Positions 10,517-19,074 of a DNA stretch of 64,000 nt are shown in pieces. The DNA comes from SAR324 cluster bacterium REDSEA-S27_B3. GTDB lineage: Bacteria; SAR324; NAC60-12. The stretch covers positions 23,190 to 87,189 of the forward strand of contig LUQO01000015.1 of the NCBI GenBank assembly GCA_001627865.1, written 5' to 3'. A program made the position numbers and the translations under genes. Position 1 is the stretch's first letter. Each line of letters starts with the position of its first letter. The notes under the pieces are model-generated. The model did not search any database and was not told the DNA's origin. It saw only the letters and a program-made list of their open reading frames with translations.

Positions 10517-11590
10517 ATGGAAATCATACTAGATATAATCATGATCCCCGCCGTTTTGGCCTGTATAAAGATTGCGGTAATTATTTTGTTATTTGCCATG
10601 CCGCTTGGAACTGTACTTACTCTGATGGAGCGCAAATGGAGTTCCATGATACAGGACCGAGTCGGACCAAATCGTGCGAATATTGGCGCTTTTACCGGAC
10701 ATGGAGCCCTGCATCTTGCCGCGGATGGACTGAAATCGATTTTTAAGGAAGATACCATCCCAAAAGGCGCAAATGGATTTCTGTATTTAATCGCACCTTT
10801 TTTTGGATTAATTGCGGCAGTAGCCACTTTTGCCATAATTCCCATTGCTGGTCCGATAGGAGATTTTACATTTCAGGTCACCGATATAAATCCTGGTTTG
10901 CTTTTTATCTTCGCAATTACTTCGTTGAATGTTTACGGAGCGGTACTTGCCGGTACAAGCTCAAACAGTAAGTTTGCCCTGCTTGGAGGAACACGTGCCT
11001 CCGCGCAGATGATTTCATACGAAGTTTTCATGGGCCTGGCTTTGATGGGAATTTTTATGGTGTATGGATCAACACGCGTGAGCAGTATTGTAGATGGACA
11101 AAATGAATACTGGTTCGGGAACCTGATTCCCATGTGGGGAATATTCACACAGCCTCTTGGTTTTATACTCTTTTTTACGGCATTGGTTGCTGAAACTAAG
11201 CGTGCTCCTTTTGATGCGCCTGAAGGAGAATCAGAGATTGTGGCAGGATATTTTCTGGAATATTCCGGAATGCGCTGGTCAGCTTTCATGCTTGCCGAAT
11301 ATGTTTCTCTGGTGGGAGTTGCTGCCTTGATGACCACATTATTTTTTGGGGGATATCATGTGCCATGGCTTCACCTTTGGGAGAGCGCACCTCAGTGGCT
11401 GGTAACTGTACTGCAAATAATAAAATTTTCTTTTGTCACTCTGATTTTCTGCTGGTTCCAGATTCAGTTACGCTGGACAGTACCAAAATTTCGTTTCGAC
11501 CAGACAATGGGACTGGGCTGGAAAAAACTTTTACCGCTTTCACTGGTAAACATAATTGTAACCGCGTTTGTGATTCTCACTCTCGCATGA
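10517..11590 (+). CDS. nuoH: NADH-quinone oxidoreductase subunit H
   Basis: Membrane subunit with about eight to nine hydrophobic helices linking the quinone site to the proton-pumping arm. Signatures are TLMERKWSSMIQDRVGPNRA, GLKSIFKED, and AETKRAPFDAPEGESEIVAGY. I took the ATG at 10517 (357 residues, MEIILDIIMIPAV), 29 bases after the nuoD stop and with AAAGGA upstream. A TTG at 10466 would overlap nuoD and add 17 polar residues. pdxH, not nuoI, follows. Confidence 0.95.
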   Translation: MEIILDIIMIPAVLACIKIAVIILLFAMPLGTVLTLMERKWSSMIQDRVGPNRANIGAFTGHGALHLAADGLKSIFKEDTIPKGANGFLYLIAPFFGLIAAVATFAIIPIAGPIGDFTFQVTDINPGLLFIFAITSLNVYGAVLAGTSSNSKFALLGGTRASAQMISYEVFMGLALMGIFMVYGSTRVSSIVDGQNEYWFGNLIPMWGIFTQPLGFILFFTALVAETKRAPFDAPEGESEIVAGYFLEYSGMRWSAFMLAEYVSLVGVAALMTTLFFGGYHVPWLHLWESAPQWLVTVLQIIKFSFVTLIFCWFQIQLRWTVPKFRFDQTMGLGWKKLLPLSLVNIIVTAFVILTLA

Positions 11591-11627
11591 AAATTTCAGA
11601 AAAGTGAGAGTTTAGTTAAATAAGTTG

Positions 11628-12263
11628 ATGGATTTGACATTCATACGTCAGGGCTATGAGAACAAAGGCCTGGCCAAAGAGGAGTTAAATGCTGATCCAT
11701 TTATTCAGTTTGAGTCATGGTTTGAAGTTGCAAAAAAAGCGGAGCCTATTCCGACAGCAATGAGTTTGGCAACTGTTAATGAAAAAGGTGAACCTGCTGT
11801 GAGAACAGTTCTTCTGAAATTGTTTGACCAACAAGGATTTGTATTTTTCACAAACTACAAAAGCAGGAAAGCGGTACATATTTCTAACAATTCAAATGTA
11901 GCAGTGCTTTTTAACTGGGTTGCGATGGAGCGACAGATAAGCATAAACGGAGTTGCAGAGAAAATTGAGACTAAGGAGTCAATTAAGTATTTTTTGAGCC
12001 GCCCAAGAGGCAGTCAGCTGGGAGCGTGGGTTTCTGATCAGAGTTCAGTCCTGTCATCAAGGAAAATTCTGGAAATGAAGCTTGAAGAAATGAAACGAAA
12101 ATTTTCTCAAGGAAAAATACCTCTGCCTGACTTTTGGGGAGGATACAGAATTAAACCAAAAAGTTTTGAATTTTGGCAGGGAAGACCAAACCGTCTTCAT
12201 GACCGTTTTTTATATTCAAAACAGAGTGATGAATCATGGACAATTGATCGTATTGCACCATAA
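11628..12263 (+). CDS. pdxH: pyridoxamine 5'-phosphate oxidase
   Basis: FMN-dependent enzyme that oxidises pyridoxine or pyridoxamine 5'-phosphate to pyridoxal phosphate. The order of motifs is canonical: DPFIQFESWFEVA, SLATVNEKGEPAVRTVLLK, GFVFFTNYKSRKA, RPRGSQLGAWVSDQSS, and the C-terminal EFWQGRPNRLHDRFLY with the PLP-phosphate-binding residues. The ATG at 11628 follows a TTG directly; 211 residues is normal. It interrupts the nuo operon between nuoH and nuoI on the same strand, so it is probably cotranscribed with respiratory genes. Confidence 0.96.
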   Translation: MDLTFIRQGYENKGLAKEELNADPFIQFESWFEVAKKAEPIPTAMSLATVNEKGEPAVRTVLLKLFDQQGFVFFTNYKSRKAVHISNNSNVAVLFNWVAMERQISINGVAEKIETKESIKYFLSRPRGSQLGAWVSDQSSVLSSRKILEMKLEEMKRKFSQGKIPLPDFWGGYRIKPKSFEFWQGRPNRLHDRFLYSKQSDESWTIDRIAP

Positions 12264-12313
12264 CAAAAGTTTTTAACCGTATAGAAAATTAAGGAACAAT
12301 TTAGTGAGGTAGG

Positions 12314-12898
12314 ATGGAATTAAAAGTAAAACGGATGGAAAGAGTGGACGGCATTAAAGAAGCCATGTTTCTTCCCGGAATCATTAATGGGCTGAGACTT
12401 ACTGTAAAACATTTCTGGCGCAACCTTTTTGGCGCAAGAGATGTTGTCACGGTAAATTATCCGGAAGAAAAAAGGCATGTATCACATCGCTGGCGCGGTC
12501 GTCACAGACTGACCAGACTTGATAACGGCTTTCTAAGCTGTGTTGCCTGCTACATGTGTGAAACAGTTTGTCCATCAAAATGTATTCATATAGAAGCCGG
12601 TGAGCATCCGGACCTTTCTGTAGAAAAATATCCTGTTGTATTTGATATAGATGAATTGCGCTGTGTTTTTTGCGGACTATGTGTTGAAGCATGTCCAAAG
12701 GACGCAATTCGGATGGATACCGGAATAGTATCAATGGCATATACATCCAGACAAACGTTTGACTTCACCCGTGACTTGCTAAGGGACAGTTATGATCCGA
12801 ATACTCATTCAAATCCTAAATACAAGGACAAAGATCTCCCCACTCCCGCCAACCAGACAGAAGCTTTGCCCAACTCACATGGTGTGCCGGCGAGCTGA
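12314..12898 (+). CDS. nuoI: NADH-quinone oxidoreductase subunit I
   Basis: 194-residue ferredoxin-like subunit carrying clusters N6a and N6b: two C-x2-C-x2-C-x3-CP motifs, CVACYMCETVCP and CVFCGLCVEACP, plus ARDVVTVNYPEEK upstream. An N-terminal amphipathic helix attaches it to the membrane part. The ATG has GAGGTAGG just upstream. It is displaced from nuoH by pdxH. nuoE, F, M and N are not in the window. Confidence 0.96.
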   Translation: MELKVKRMERVDGIKEAMFLPGIINGLRLTVKHFWRNLFGARDVVTVNYPEEKRHVSHRWRGRHRLTRLDNGFLSCVACYMCETVCPSKCIHIEAGEHPDLSVEKYPVVFDIDELRCVFCGLCVEACPKDAIRMDTGIVSMAYTSRQTFDFTRDLLRDSYDPNTHSNPKYKDKDLPTPANQTEALPNSHGVPAS

Positions 12899-12907
12899 AA
12901 TTTATTC

Positions 12908-14551
12908 ATGAACACCTCGAACGAAGTTTTCACAGCTGAAGAGCAGGAAATACTTTCTCCTTATGTAACCAATACTAACCGCTCCGTTTTTGTACTTACC
13001 AATCTTCCGGAAGTGATCAAAGGTGCTCTTTTTTCACGTTATTCCCGCTCCACACTCGGTCTTCGCACACTGCTGCTTAAAGATTTTATCCAGAAAAAAG
13101 AATCAAAGTTCAATGAAATACAGGGAGGAGGGGTTCAAAAAAAATATTCTAAAAACATCGAATTTGCCATTGAATCCGCACAAAATTTTTATGACAGGAT
13201 CCTTGATGGATATGGTGATGATTCAATTGGAGAACTTGGCGGCGCGCACCTCGCACTGGAAAACATCTCTATCATGGCCACAAAAACTGTAGAGGACGCA
13301 AGAATAGGCGGTTCGCCTCTGGAAAAATCTACGCGCTATGTTACTTTTGCGGATAAGATCAATGGTGAATACCGGTTCTATCAGGAACCAACTTTACTCA
13401 ATTCAGCTCACCGTAATTTATTCTTGGCAACATGCCGAAACCTCTTCGACACCTACGTACGCTTTACTGAACCGATAAGAGATCATGTGCGAAAACGTCT
13501 GCCGGGTGATCCGGAAATCAGCCAGGCCGCTTATGAACGTTCTGTACGTGCACGAGGATTTGACATTATAAGAGGCATTCTGCCTGCTGCCACTCTGACC
13601 AACATGGGGGTTTTCGGCAACGGAAGATTTTTCGAAACTCTTATTTCAAAATTGAAAGTTGCGCCCTTCAGGGAAATGAACGACATTGGTCAAGTAGCTT
13701 TTGAGGAATTAACTAAAGTAATACCTTCTTTTGTGCGGCGTGCTGAAACAAACCACCGACATTTTCAAGACTATCGAAATTTTGATCTCGCGCAGAAAGA
13801 ATTTATTCGCAGTGTAGCAAATTCACAGTTAAGTAAATTGGAAGCAGACAAGTCTGAGCTGGTGCAGTTGATTGATTATGATCCTGAAGCAGAGAACAAG
13901 GTCATTGCAGCAATGCTTTTCCCACACTCCGGAATTCCGTTGCAGCAAATCCGGGAAAGTGTTCGTGCCATGTCAGATACAGAAAAAACCAATCTAATAA
14001 AACAGGCCGCTGACCTGCGGGGTCACCGGCGTCATAAACCGGACCGTAGTTTGGAAATGGTGTTTTATACATTTGATATCCTCGGTGATTATGGAATGTA
14101 TCGTGATTTACACAGGCACCGGATGCTGACTCAGGAAAGGCAGCCTCTTTCAACTCGTTTCGGCTACGATACACCTGATGAAATTGGGGACGCCGGATTA
14201 GGACAGCAGTATCACGAAGTAATGGCCCGTTCCGCGGATGCTTTTGAAATTATTTTCAAAGATTATCCGTTGGAAGCACAATATGTTGTGCCGATGAGCT
14301 ACAATATACGCTGGAATGTAAACATAAACTTACGGGCGCTTATTTGGCTGGCAGAAATCCGCAGCACGCCTCAGGGGCATATTGGATACCGCCGTATTGC
14401 CCAGGAAATGTTCCGGAAAGTAGAAAAAGTCCACCCCACACTGGCTCAGTATATGAAGTTTGTGGATTTGAATGAATATCCTTTAGGCCGATTAAACGCC
14501 GAACAACGCCAGGAAAAAAAACAAAATGCGAGAAAAATGACTGCCACTTAA
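12908..14551 (+). CDS. long ThyX-like (FAD-dependent thymidylate synthase family) protein
   Basis: 547 residues, about twice the usual ThyX length, with two ThyX-like halves. The C-terminal half has DLHRHRMLTQERQPLSTRF, which resembles the ThyX motif RHR-x7-S but with nine residues before STRF. The N-terminal half has GDDSIGELGGAHLALEN and a degenerate VEDARIGGSPLEKSTRY lacking the RHR triad. Canonical ThyX makes dTMP from dUMP using FAD and methylene-tetrahydrofolate. Long relatives of this kind occur in other bacteria (I recall chlamydial examples), so whether this one makes dTMP is uncertain. It follows nuoI by 9 bases and precedes upp, consistent with a pyrimidine role. Confidence 0.75.
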   Translation: MNTSNEVFTAEEQEILSPYVTNTNRSVFVLTNLPEVIKGALFSRYSRSTLGLRTLLLKDFIQKKESKFNEIQGGGVQKKYSKNIEFAIESAQNFYDRILDGYGDDSIGELGGAHLALENISIMATKTVEDARIGGSPLEKSTRYVTFADKINGEYRFYQEPTLLNSAHRNLFLATCRNLFDTYVRFTEPIRDHVRKRLPGDPEISQAAYERSVRARGFDIIRGILPAATLTNMGVFGNGRFFETLISKLKVAPFREMNDIGQVAFEELTKVIPSFVRRAETNHRHFQDYRNFDLAQKEFIRSVANSQLSKLEADKSELVQLIDYDPEAENKVIAAMLFPHSGIPLQQIRESVRAMSDTEKTNLIKQAADLRGHRRHKPDRSLEMVFYTFDILGDYGMYRDLHRHRMLTQERQPLSTRFGYDTPDEIGDAGLGQQYHEVMARSADAFEIIFKDYPLEAQYVVPMSYNIRWNVNINLRALIWLAEIRSTPQGHIGYRRIAQEMFRKVEKVHPTLAQYMKFVDLNEYPLGRLNAEQRQEKKQNARKMTAT

Positions 14552-14570
14552 CGATTAGCAGGAGATTGCC

Positions 14571-15203
14571 ATGAACGAAAACGTACAAGTAATCAATCAC
14601 CCCCTGGTTCAACATAAGCTCTCACTTATGCGAATGAAAGACACCTCCACGCGAGGGTTTCGCATTCTGATTCGCGAGGTCGGTACTTTACTGGCTTACG
14701 AAGTGACCAAAGATTTACCCGTGCTGTATAAAGAAATTGAAACTCCTTTGATGAAAATGAACGCGCCTTTTCTGGAAGGTAAAAAACTCTGCCTCGTTTC
14801 AATTTTGAGAGCAGGAAATGGATTACTGGATGGATTTATGGATCTGGTGCCGTCTGCCAGAGTGGGGCACATCGGCTTATATCGAGATCCTGAAACGCTG
14901 GTGGCAGTAGAATATTACATGAAACTTCCGGAACTGATTAATCAACGCCTCGTATTAGCCCTTGACCCAATGCTTGCTACAGGCCATTCTTCATCCGCGG
15001 CTGTTACACGATTAAAGGAAAACGGAGCCTCTAACATTCGCTTTGTTTGTTTACTGGCGGCTCCTGAAGGCATTGAGTATTTTGCAAAAGTTCATCCTGA
15101 TGTGCCAATTTACACTGCTGCGATTGATGAAAAATTGAATAGCCACGCATACATCCTGCCGGGATTGGGAGACGCGGGGGATCGTATTTTTGGAACAAAA
15201 TAA
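14571..15203 (+). CDS. upp: uracil phosphoribosyltransferase
   Basis: 210 residues, normal length. It converts uracil and PRPP to UMP (pyrimidine salvage). Family marks: [23 protein letters not shown] at the start, [16 protein letters not shown], the PRPP-loop [17 protein letters not shown], and the C-terminal uracil-binding [17 protein letters not shown]. The ATG is preceded by AGGAG. It sits between the ThyX-like gene and coxG. Confidence 0.97.
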   Translation: MNENVQVINHPLVQHKLSLMRMKDTSTRGFRILIREVGTLLAYEVTKDLPVLYKEIETPLMKMNAPFLEGKKLCLVSILRAGNGLLDGFMDLVPSARVGHIGLYRDPETLVAVEYYMKLPELINQRLVLALDPMLATGHSSSAAVTRLKENGASNIRFVCLLAAPEGIEYFAKVHPDVPIYTAAIDEKLNSHAYILPGLGDAGDRIFGTK

Positions 15204-15204
15204 T

Positions 15205-15783
15205 ATGGAAGTCAAAGCAGAAAAAAAATTTAAGCTTAAAGCAGATATTGATACAGTCTGGAGTGTGCTCATAAATCCTGAAAAAGTGGTTACCTGTGTT
15301 CCTGGAGCACAGTTGACAGAAACCATTGATGAGAATAATTTCAAAGGAAAAGTCACTATAAAAATTGGGCCTGTGACAGCAAAATTTAATGGAGATGTTG
15401 AAATCTGTGAAAGAGACAGTACCGATTACGAAATGACCATGACTGGAAAAGGTACTGACATCAGCGGTAAGGGCGGAGCAACCATGAACATGTCGCTCAA
15501 GCTTAATGCTCTTGAAACAGGTACAGAGGTCTCCTGCATGATGAATGTCTCCATAACCGGGCGTATCGCTCAGTTTGGTGCGCGCATGATAGAGGCGGTT
15601 AACAACAAACTGTTTGAACAATTTATCAGCAATTTTACCAACTTGATGGAGCAGGATAATGGAGATGGAAAAACAGAAGAAACACCTCAGGAAGCAGAAC
15701 CGGTCAAGGCAGCCTCACTTGTCGGATCAGTCATTATGTCTGAACTCAAAAAAAAATTCGGCAACAAAACTGAATTAGATTGA
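15205..15783 (+). CDS. coxG: CoxG-like SRPBCC protein
   Basis: 192 residues of the CoxG/START-like (SRPBCC) family: KFKLKADIDTVWSVLINPEKVVTCVPGA, IKIGPVTAKFNGDVE, and the MTGKGTDISGKGGATMN strand. CoxG-type proteins accompany aerobic CO dehydrogenase and related molybdenum hydroxylases and may help membrane attachment of the enzyme. The ATG at 15205 lies one base after the upp stop. The catalytic subunits (coxSLM type) are not in the window; mocA and coxI follow. Confidence 0.82.
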   Translation: MEVKAEKKFKLKADIDTVWSVLINPEKVVTCVPGAQLTETIDENNFKGKVTIKIGPVTAKFNGDVEICERDSTDYEMTMTGKGTDISGKGGATMNMSLKLNALETGTEVSCMMNVSITGRIAQFGARMIEAVNNKLFEQFISNFTNLMEQDNGDGKTEETPQEAEPVKAASLVGSVIMSELKKKFGNKTELD

Positions 15784-15816
15784 AAGCGTTCTGAAATCAT
15801 TTAATTATTCCTGCCA

Positions 15817-16419
15817 ATGATTTTTGCTGTAATCCTTGCGGCCGGTGAATCAAGGAGAATGGGACAGCAAAACAAGCTGCTTCTTCCGGTAGGTGGAGAA
15901 GCACTGGTCCTGAAACTCGCAAAATCTGTTTGTGCTTCGGATGTTGATCATGTGCTGGTTGTGCTTGGACATGAAGCTGAAAAAATTAGGTCCGCATTAC
16001 ATGATCTGCCGCTAAGTTTTATCCATAACCCAGGTTTCAGAGAAGGGATGACATCCTCTATACAATCCGGAGTAAAGGCGCTTCCTGAAGACTGTGATGG
16101 ATTCATAATATGCCTGGCTGATATGCCCTTCTCTGAAACATCAGAACTTAATCATTTAATACATACATTTCAGGAAAATCGCATTGAAGGGAAAAAAATG
16201 ATTGTTGTCCCAGTATTCGAAGGACAACGCGGAAATCCGGTATTGTTTTCAAGTGAATTCCGGAAAGATATATTAACGCACAAAGGATATGGCTGTAGAG
16301 GTATTATCCTGAATTACCCTGAATGTGTGAAAGAAGTAATTGTGCAGAATGATTACATATTACGGGATATTGATACACTGGAAGACTATGAAAAAGAGAC
16401 ACGTCCGTATAGTGCCTGA
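15817..16419 (+). CDS. mocA: MobA-like nucleotidyltransferase (MocA-type)
   Basis: 200 residues. The N-terminal AVILAAGESRRMGQQNKLLLP is the nucleotide-binding signature of MobA/GlmU-like NTP transferases, followed by HNPGFREGMTSSIQSGV and CLADMPF with the metal-binding Asp. MocA adds CMP to the molybdenum cofactor for xanthine-oxidase-type enzymes. Its position between coxG and a coxI/xdhC homologue supports this reading over the GMP-adding MobA. The next 150 bases carry no gene. Confidence 0.85.
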   Translation: MIFAVILAAGESRRMGQQNKLLLPVGGEALVLKLAKSVCASDVDHVLVVLGHEAEKIRSALHDLPLSFIHNPGFREGMTSSIQSGVKALPEDCDGFIICLADMPFSETSELNHLIHTFQENRIEGKKMIVVPVFEGQRGNPVLFSSEFRKDILTHKGYGCRGIILNYPECVKEVIVQNDYILRDIDTLEDYEKETRPYSA

Positions 16420-16572
16420 TTCTCTGTTTTCGGATGTTCATCAGCAGTTAGAATTCCGGAGGTATTATTATGATTTACAGGATTGTTTTAATTTTTTCCA
16501 TGTCGAAATCCTTGCAGCACAGACAGGAAAAACAGTTCTGAGCTTATAATGAACAGATTATAAAATCAAAAA

Positions 16573-17373
16573 ATGACCGACGAATTCTTTCAAAAATTAA
16601 CTGAATTGAATGCCGCAGAAATGCCATTTGCGGTGGCAACAGTAATAAAAATTACCGGATCTGTTTCAGCAAAGCCTGGAGCTAAGTCGATTATCAACGA
16701 TAAAGGTGAAACACAGTTTGGCTGGGTCGGTGGTGGTTGCGCGGAAGAAGCGGTTCGGGAGGCTTCACTGGAAAGCATGCGTGACGGCCAAACACGGATA
16801 ATCCCGCTTGATCTTGATGATGAAATTCTGGGCGTGGGAATGCCCTGCGGCGGAACTATGGAAGTTTATGTTGAACCCTATTTACCACGTCCCGAGCTGA
16901 TAATTGTGGGACACGGGAGGATAGCGGAAGTTCTGGCTCAGCTTGCACACACTGTTCATTTTTCAATTACAGTGAATGATAGCGGCGCTACACGAGAAGC
17001 ATTTCCGATGGCCGATCACCTTATCACTTCAGATCCTGATTTCAGCCAGTTCAATGTAGGACCAAAGACTTACGTAGTAGTTGTCACTCAGCACAAAGGT
17101 GATCAGCATTCCATCAAAAAAGCTCTGGAAGGACAAGGACCATACATCGGTCTCGTTGCCAGCACCAAAAGAGCAAAACTGGTTTTCGAGTACTTATTGG
17201 ATGAAGGAGTGGCTCCTGTAGAATTGAAACGGGTCCATTCACCCGCAGGATTGGATTTTGCCGGTACATCTCCGGAAGAAATTGCCTTAAGCATAGTAAG
17301 TGAAATGGTTACCATCCGCCGCGGAGGTTCAGGAATATCGTTGATGAATCTGAAGAAGGTTAATCCTGCCTGA
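16573..17373 (+). CDS. XdhC/CoxI-family molybdenum hydroxylase maturation protein
   Basis: 266 residues with two parts: an N-terminal XdhC/CoxI domain (ATVIKITGSVSAKPGAKSII, WVGGGCAEEAV, with a conserved Cys) and a C-terminal Rossmann domain starting at ELIIVGHGRIAEVLAQLA and ending near PEEIALSIVSEM. XdhC-type proteins bind the molybdenum cofactor and hand it, after sulphuration, to xanthine dehydrogenase-like enzymes. sufS begins 16 bases downstream, so a cysteine desulphurase is encoded right beside it. Confidence 0.9.
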   Translation: MTDEFFQKLTELNAAEMPFAVATVIKITGSVSAKPGAKSIINDKGETQFGWVGGGCAEEAVREASLESMRDGQTRIIPLDLDDEILGVGMPCGGTMEVYVEPYLPRPELIIVGHGRIAEVLAQLAHTVHFSITVNDSGATREAFPMADHLITSDPDFSQFNVGPKTYVVVVTQHKGDQHSIKKALEGQGPYIGLVASTKRAKLVFEYLLDEGVAPVELKRVHSPAGLDFAGTSPEEIALSIVSEMVTIRRGGSGISLMNLKKVNPA

Positions 17374-17389
17374 AAAAATTCTTCTCTGC

Positions 17390-18625
17390 ATGCATAACCA
17401 TCCTTTGATATCTAAAGCACGTGATGATTTCCCTATTCTTAAGCGGGAAATCAACGGATGCCCGCTGGCATATCTTGATAACGCCGCCACAACTCAAAAA
17501 CCCAAAAGTGTGATAGATGCAATCGTCAGTTTCTACGAAAACCACAACTGTAATGTCAGTAGAGGTGTTTACACTTTAGCCGAAGAAGCTACAGAAATTT
17601 ACGAAGCAGGAAGGGAAGCAGCAGCCAATTTCATTGGCGCGGATGATTCCGGATCAATTATTTTTACCCGCGGGACCACTGAATCAATCAACCTTGTTGC
17701 CTCAGCATGGGGGAGAAAAAATTTTAAAGCAGGAGACAGGATAATCCTGACCGAAATGGAGCATCACTCCAATATCGTGCCCTGGCAATTAATCGCACAA
17801 ACATCCAGTATTGAACTTGTTTACTGGCCGATTTCTCCGGAAGGCAGACTGGACCTGTCAGAGCTGGAAGAATTGCTGACAGACTCTGTCAAATTGCTGG
17901 CCTTCACAGCAGTTTCAAATGTTTTAGGAAGTATCAATCCCGTAGGAGAAATAACTAAAATTGCACACAGCCGTGGCGTTCCTGTGCTTGTTGATGCCGC
18001 TCAGGCGGTATCCAGGATGCCGATAGATGTTGCCGGGTGGAATTGCGATTTTCTTGCTTTTTCCGGACACAAAGTTTATGGTCCTACGGGAATTGGAGTG
18101 CTTTATGCCAAAAAAGAAAGGCTGGAGGGAATGGCGCCGTTTCAGGGTGGAGGCGGTATGATTCGCCAAGTTGAAAGACAGTCCTCAACATGGGCAGAAG
18201 CACCACAGAAATTTGAGGCAGGAACACCTCCTGTCGCTGAAGTTGCAGGACTCAAGGCCGCATTGGAGTATATTGAACAATACGGAATTCAGGAAATTCA
18301 GCGGCATGAACAGGAACTTACAGTCCACTCGCTGAAAATATTATCTGAGTTTCCGGATCTGGAGATTTATGGACCAAAGGACATACATAACAGAACAGGC
18401 GTGGTGTCCTTTAATCTAAACAACATACACGCACATGATGTTGCACAGGTTCTTGATGAAAGGGGCATTGCTGTGCGCGCGGGACATCATTGCACCCAGG
18501 TTTTGCATGAAAGGCTAGGTGTGCCGGCGACAGTCCGCATGAGTTTTGGACTGTACAATGACACCTCTGAAATAGATAGTTTGTTTAAGGCCCTTGATCG
18601 TGCCAGAGAAATTTTTTTATATTGA
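17390..18625 (+). CDS. sufS: SufS-type cysteine desulphurase
   Basis: 411-residue PLP enzyme releasing sulphur from cysteine. Signatures: YLDNAATTQKPKSVIDAI, FTRGTTESINLVASAWG, TEMEHHSNIVPWQL, the PLP lysine in AFSGHKVYGPTGIG, and the active-site loop RAGHHCTQVLHERLG with the catalytic Cys near residue 368. It is a group II enzyme (SufS rather than IscS). sufU follows after one base. Context allows two jobs: Fe-S assembly with SufU, or sulphur supply to the molybdenum cofactor next to coxI. Confidence 0.95.
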   Translation: MHNHPLISKARDDFPILKREINGCPLAYLDNAATTQKPKSVIDAIVSFYENHNCNVSRGVYTLAEEATEIYEAGREAAANFIGADDSGSIIFTRGTTESINLVASAWGRKNFKAGDRIILTEMEHHSNIVPWQLIAQTSSIELVYWPISPEGRLDLSELEELLTDSVKLLAFTAVSNVLGSINPVGEITKIAHSRGVPVLVDAAQAVSRMPIDVAGWNCDFLAFSGHKVYGPTGIGVLYAKKERLEGMAPFQGGGGMIRQVERQSSTWAEAPQKFEAGTPPVAEVAGLKAALEYIEQYGIQEIQRHEQELTVHSLKILSEFPDLEIYGPKDIHNRTGVVSFNLNNIHAHDVAQVLDERGIAVRAGHHCTQVLHERLGVPATVRMSFGLYNDTSEIDSLFKALDRAREIFLY

Positions 18626-18626
18626 G

Positions 18627-19058
18627 ATGACCACACCAACTATTTATCGAGACATCTTACTGGAACACGCACGTCACCCAAAAAACTCGGGGCGTTTGGA
18701 AAATCCCGCATTAAGAGCGTCAGTACATAATCCACTTTGCGGAGATGAACTGCAACTGACTTTAGATCTGTCCGGAGAGATCATCAATGATTGCAAAACA
18801 CAGGTTCGTGGATGCTCCATCTGCCAGGCCTCTGCTTCCATTATGAGTGAGATTATAATCAATAAAACTCTGAAAGAGGCAGCTAGAACTGGCCGGATAT
18901 TTGATCAAAGTCTAAGCAGGGATACCGAGGATGTTCCTGAACAGATAGAACAGTTGCGTCCGTTGATTGCCTTAAAAACACACCGGAGCCGTATCAAATG
19001 TATGAAGCTTGCGTGGGATGCGCTTGAAGAGTGCGTCAGTCAAAATAATAAAACCTGA
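18627..19058 (+). CDS. sufU: SufU-type Fe-S assembly scaffold/sulphur acceptor
   Basis: 143 residues starting at the ATG at 18627, one base after sufS. The three conserved cysteines of the SufU/IscU fold are visible in NPLCGDELQL, GCSICQASASIM and RIKCMKLAWDAL. The opening YRDILLEHARHPKN(S)G is typical. SufU accepts persulphide from SufS and feeds Fe-S assembly. No sufB, C or D is nearby, so the operon is incomplete compared with the usual suf cluster. Confidence 0.92.
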   Translation: MTTPTIYRDILLEHARHPKNSGRLENPALRASVHNPLCGDELQLTLDLSGEIINDCKTQVRGCSICQASASIMSEIIINKTLKEAARTGRIFDQSLSRDTEDVPEQIEQLRPLIALKTHRSRIKCMKLAWDALEECVSQNNKT

Positions 19059-19074
19059 ATCAGACATAAATTAT

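Noticed and set aside
15031..15621. 196-codon minus-strand frame across upp and coxG
   Set aside because: Shadow of two strongly supported plus-strand genes; Cys/His-rich with no domain.
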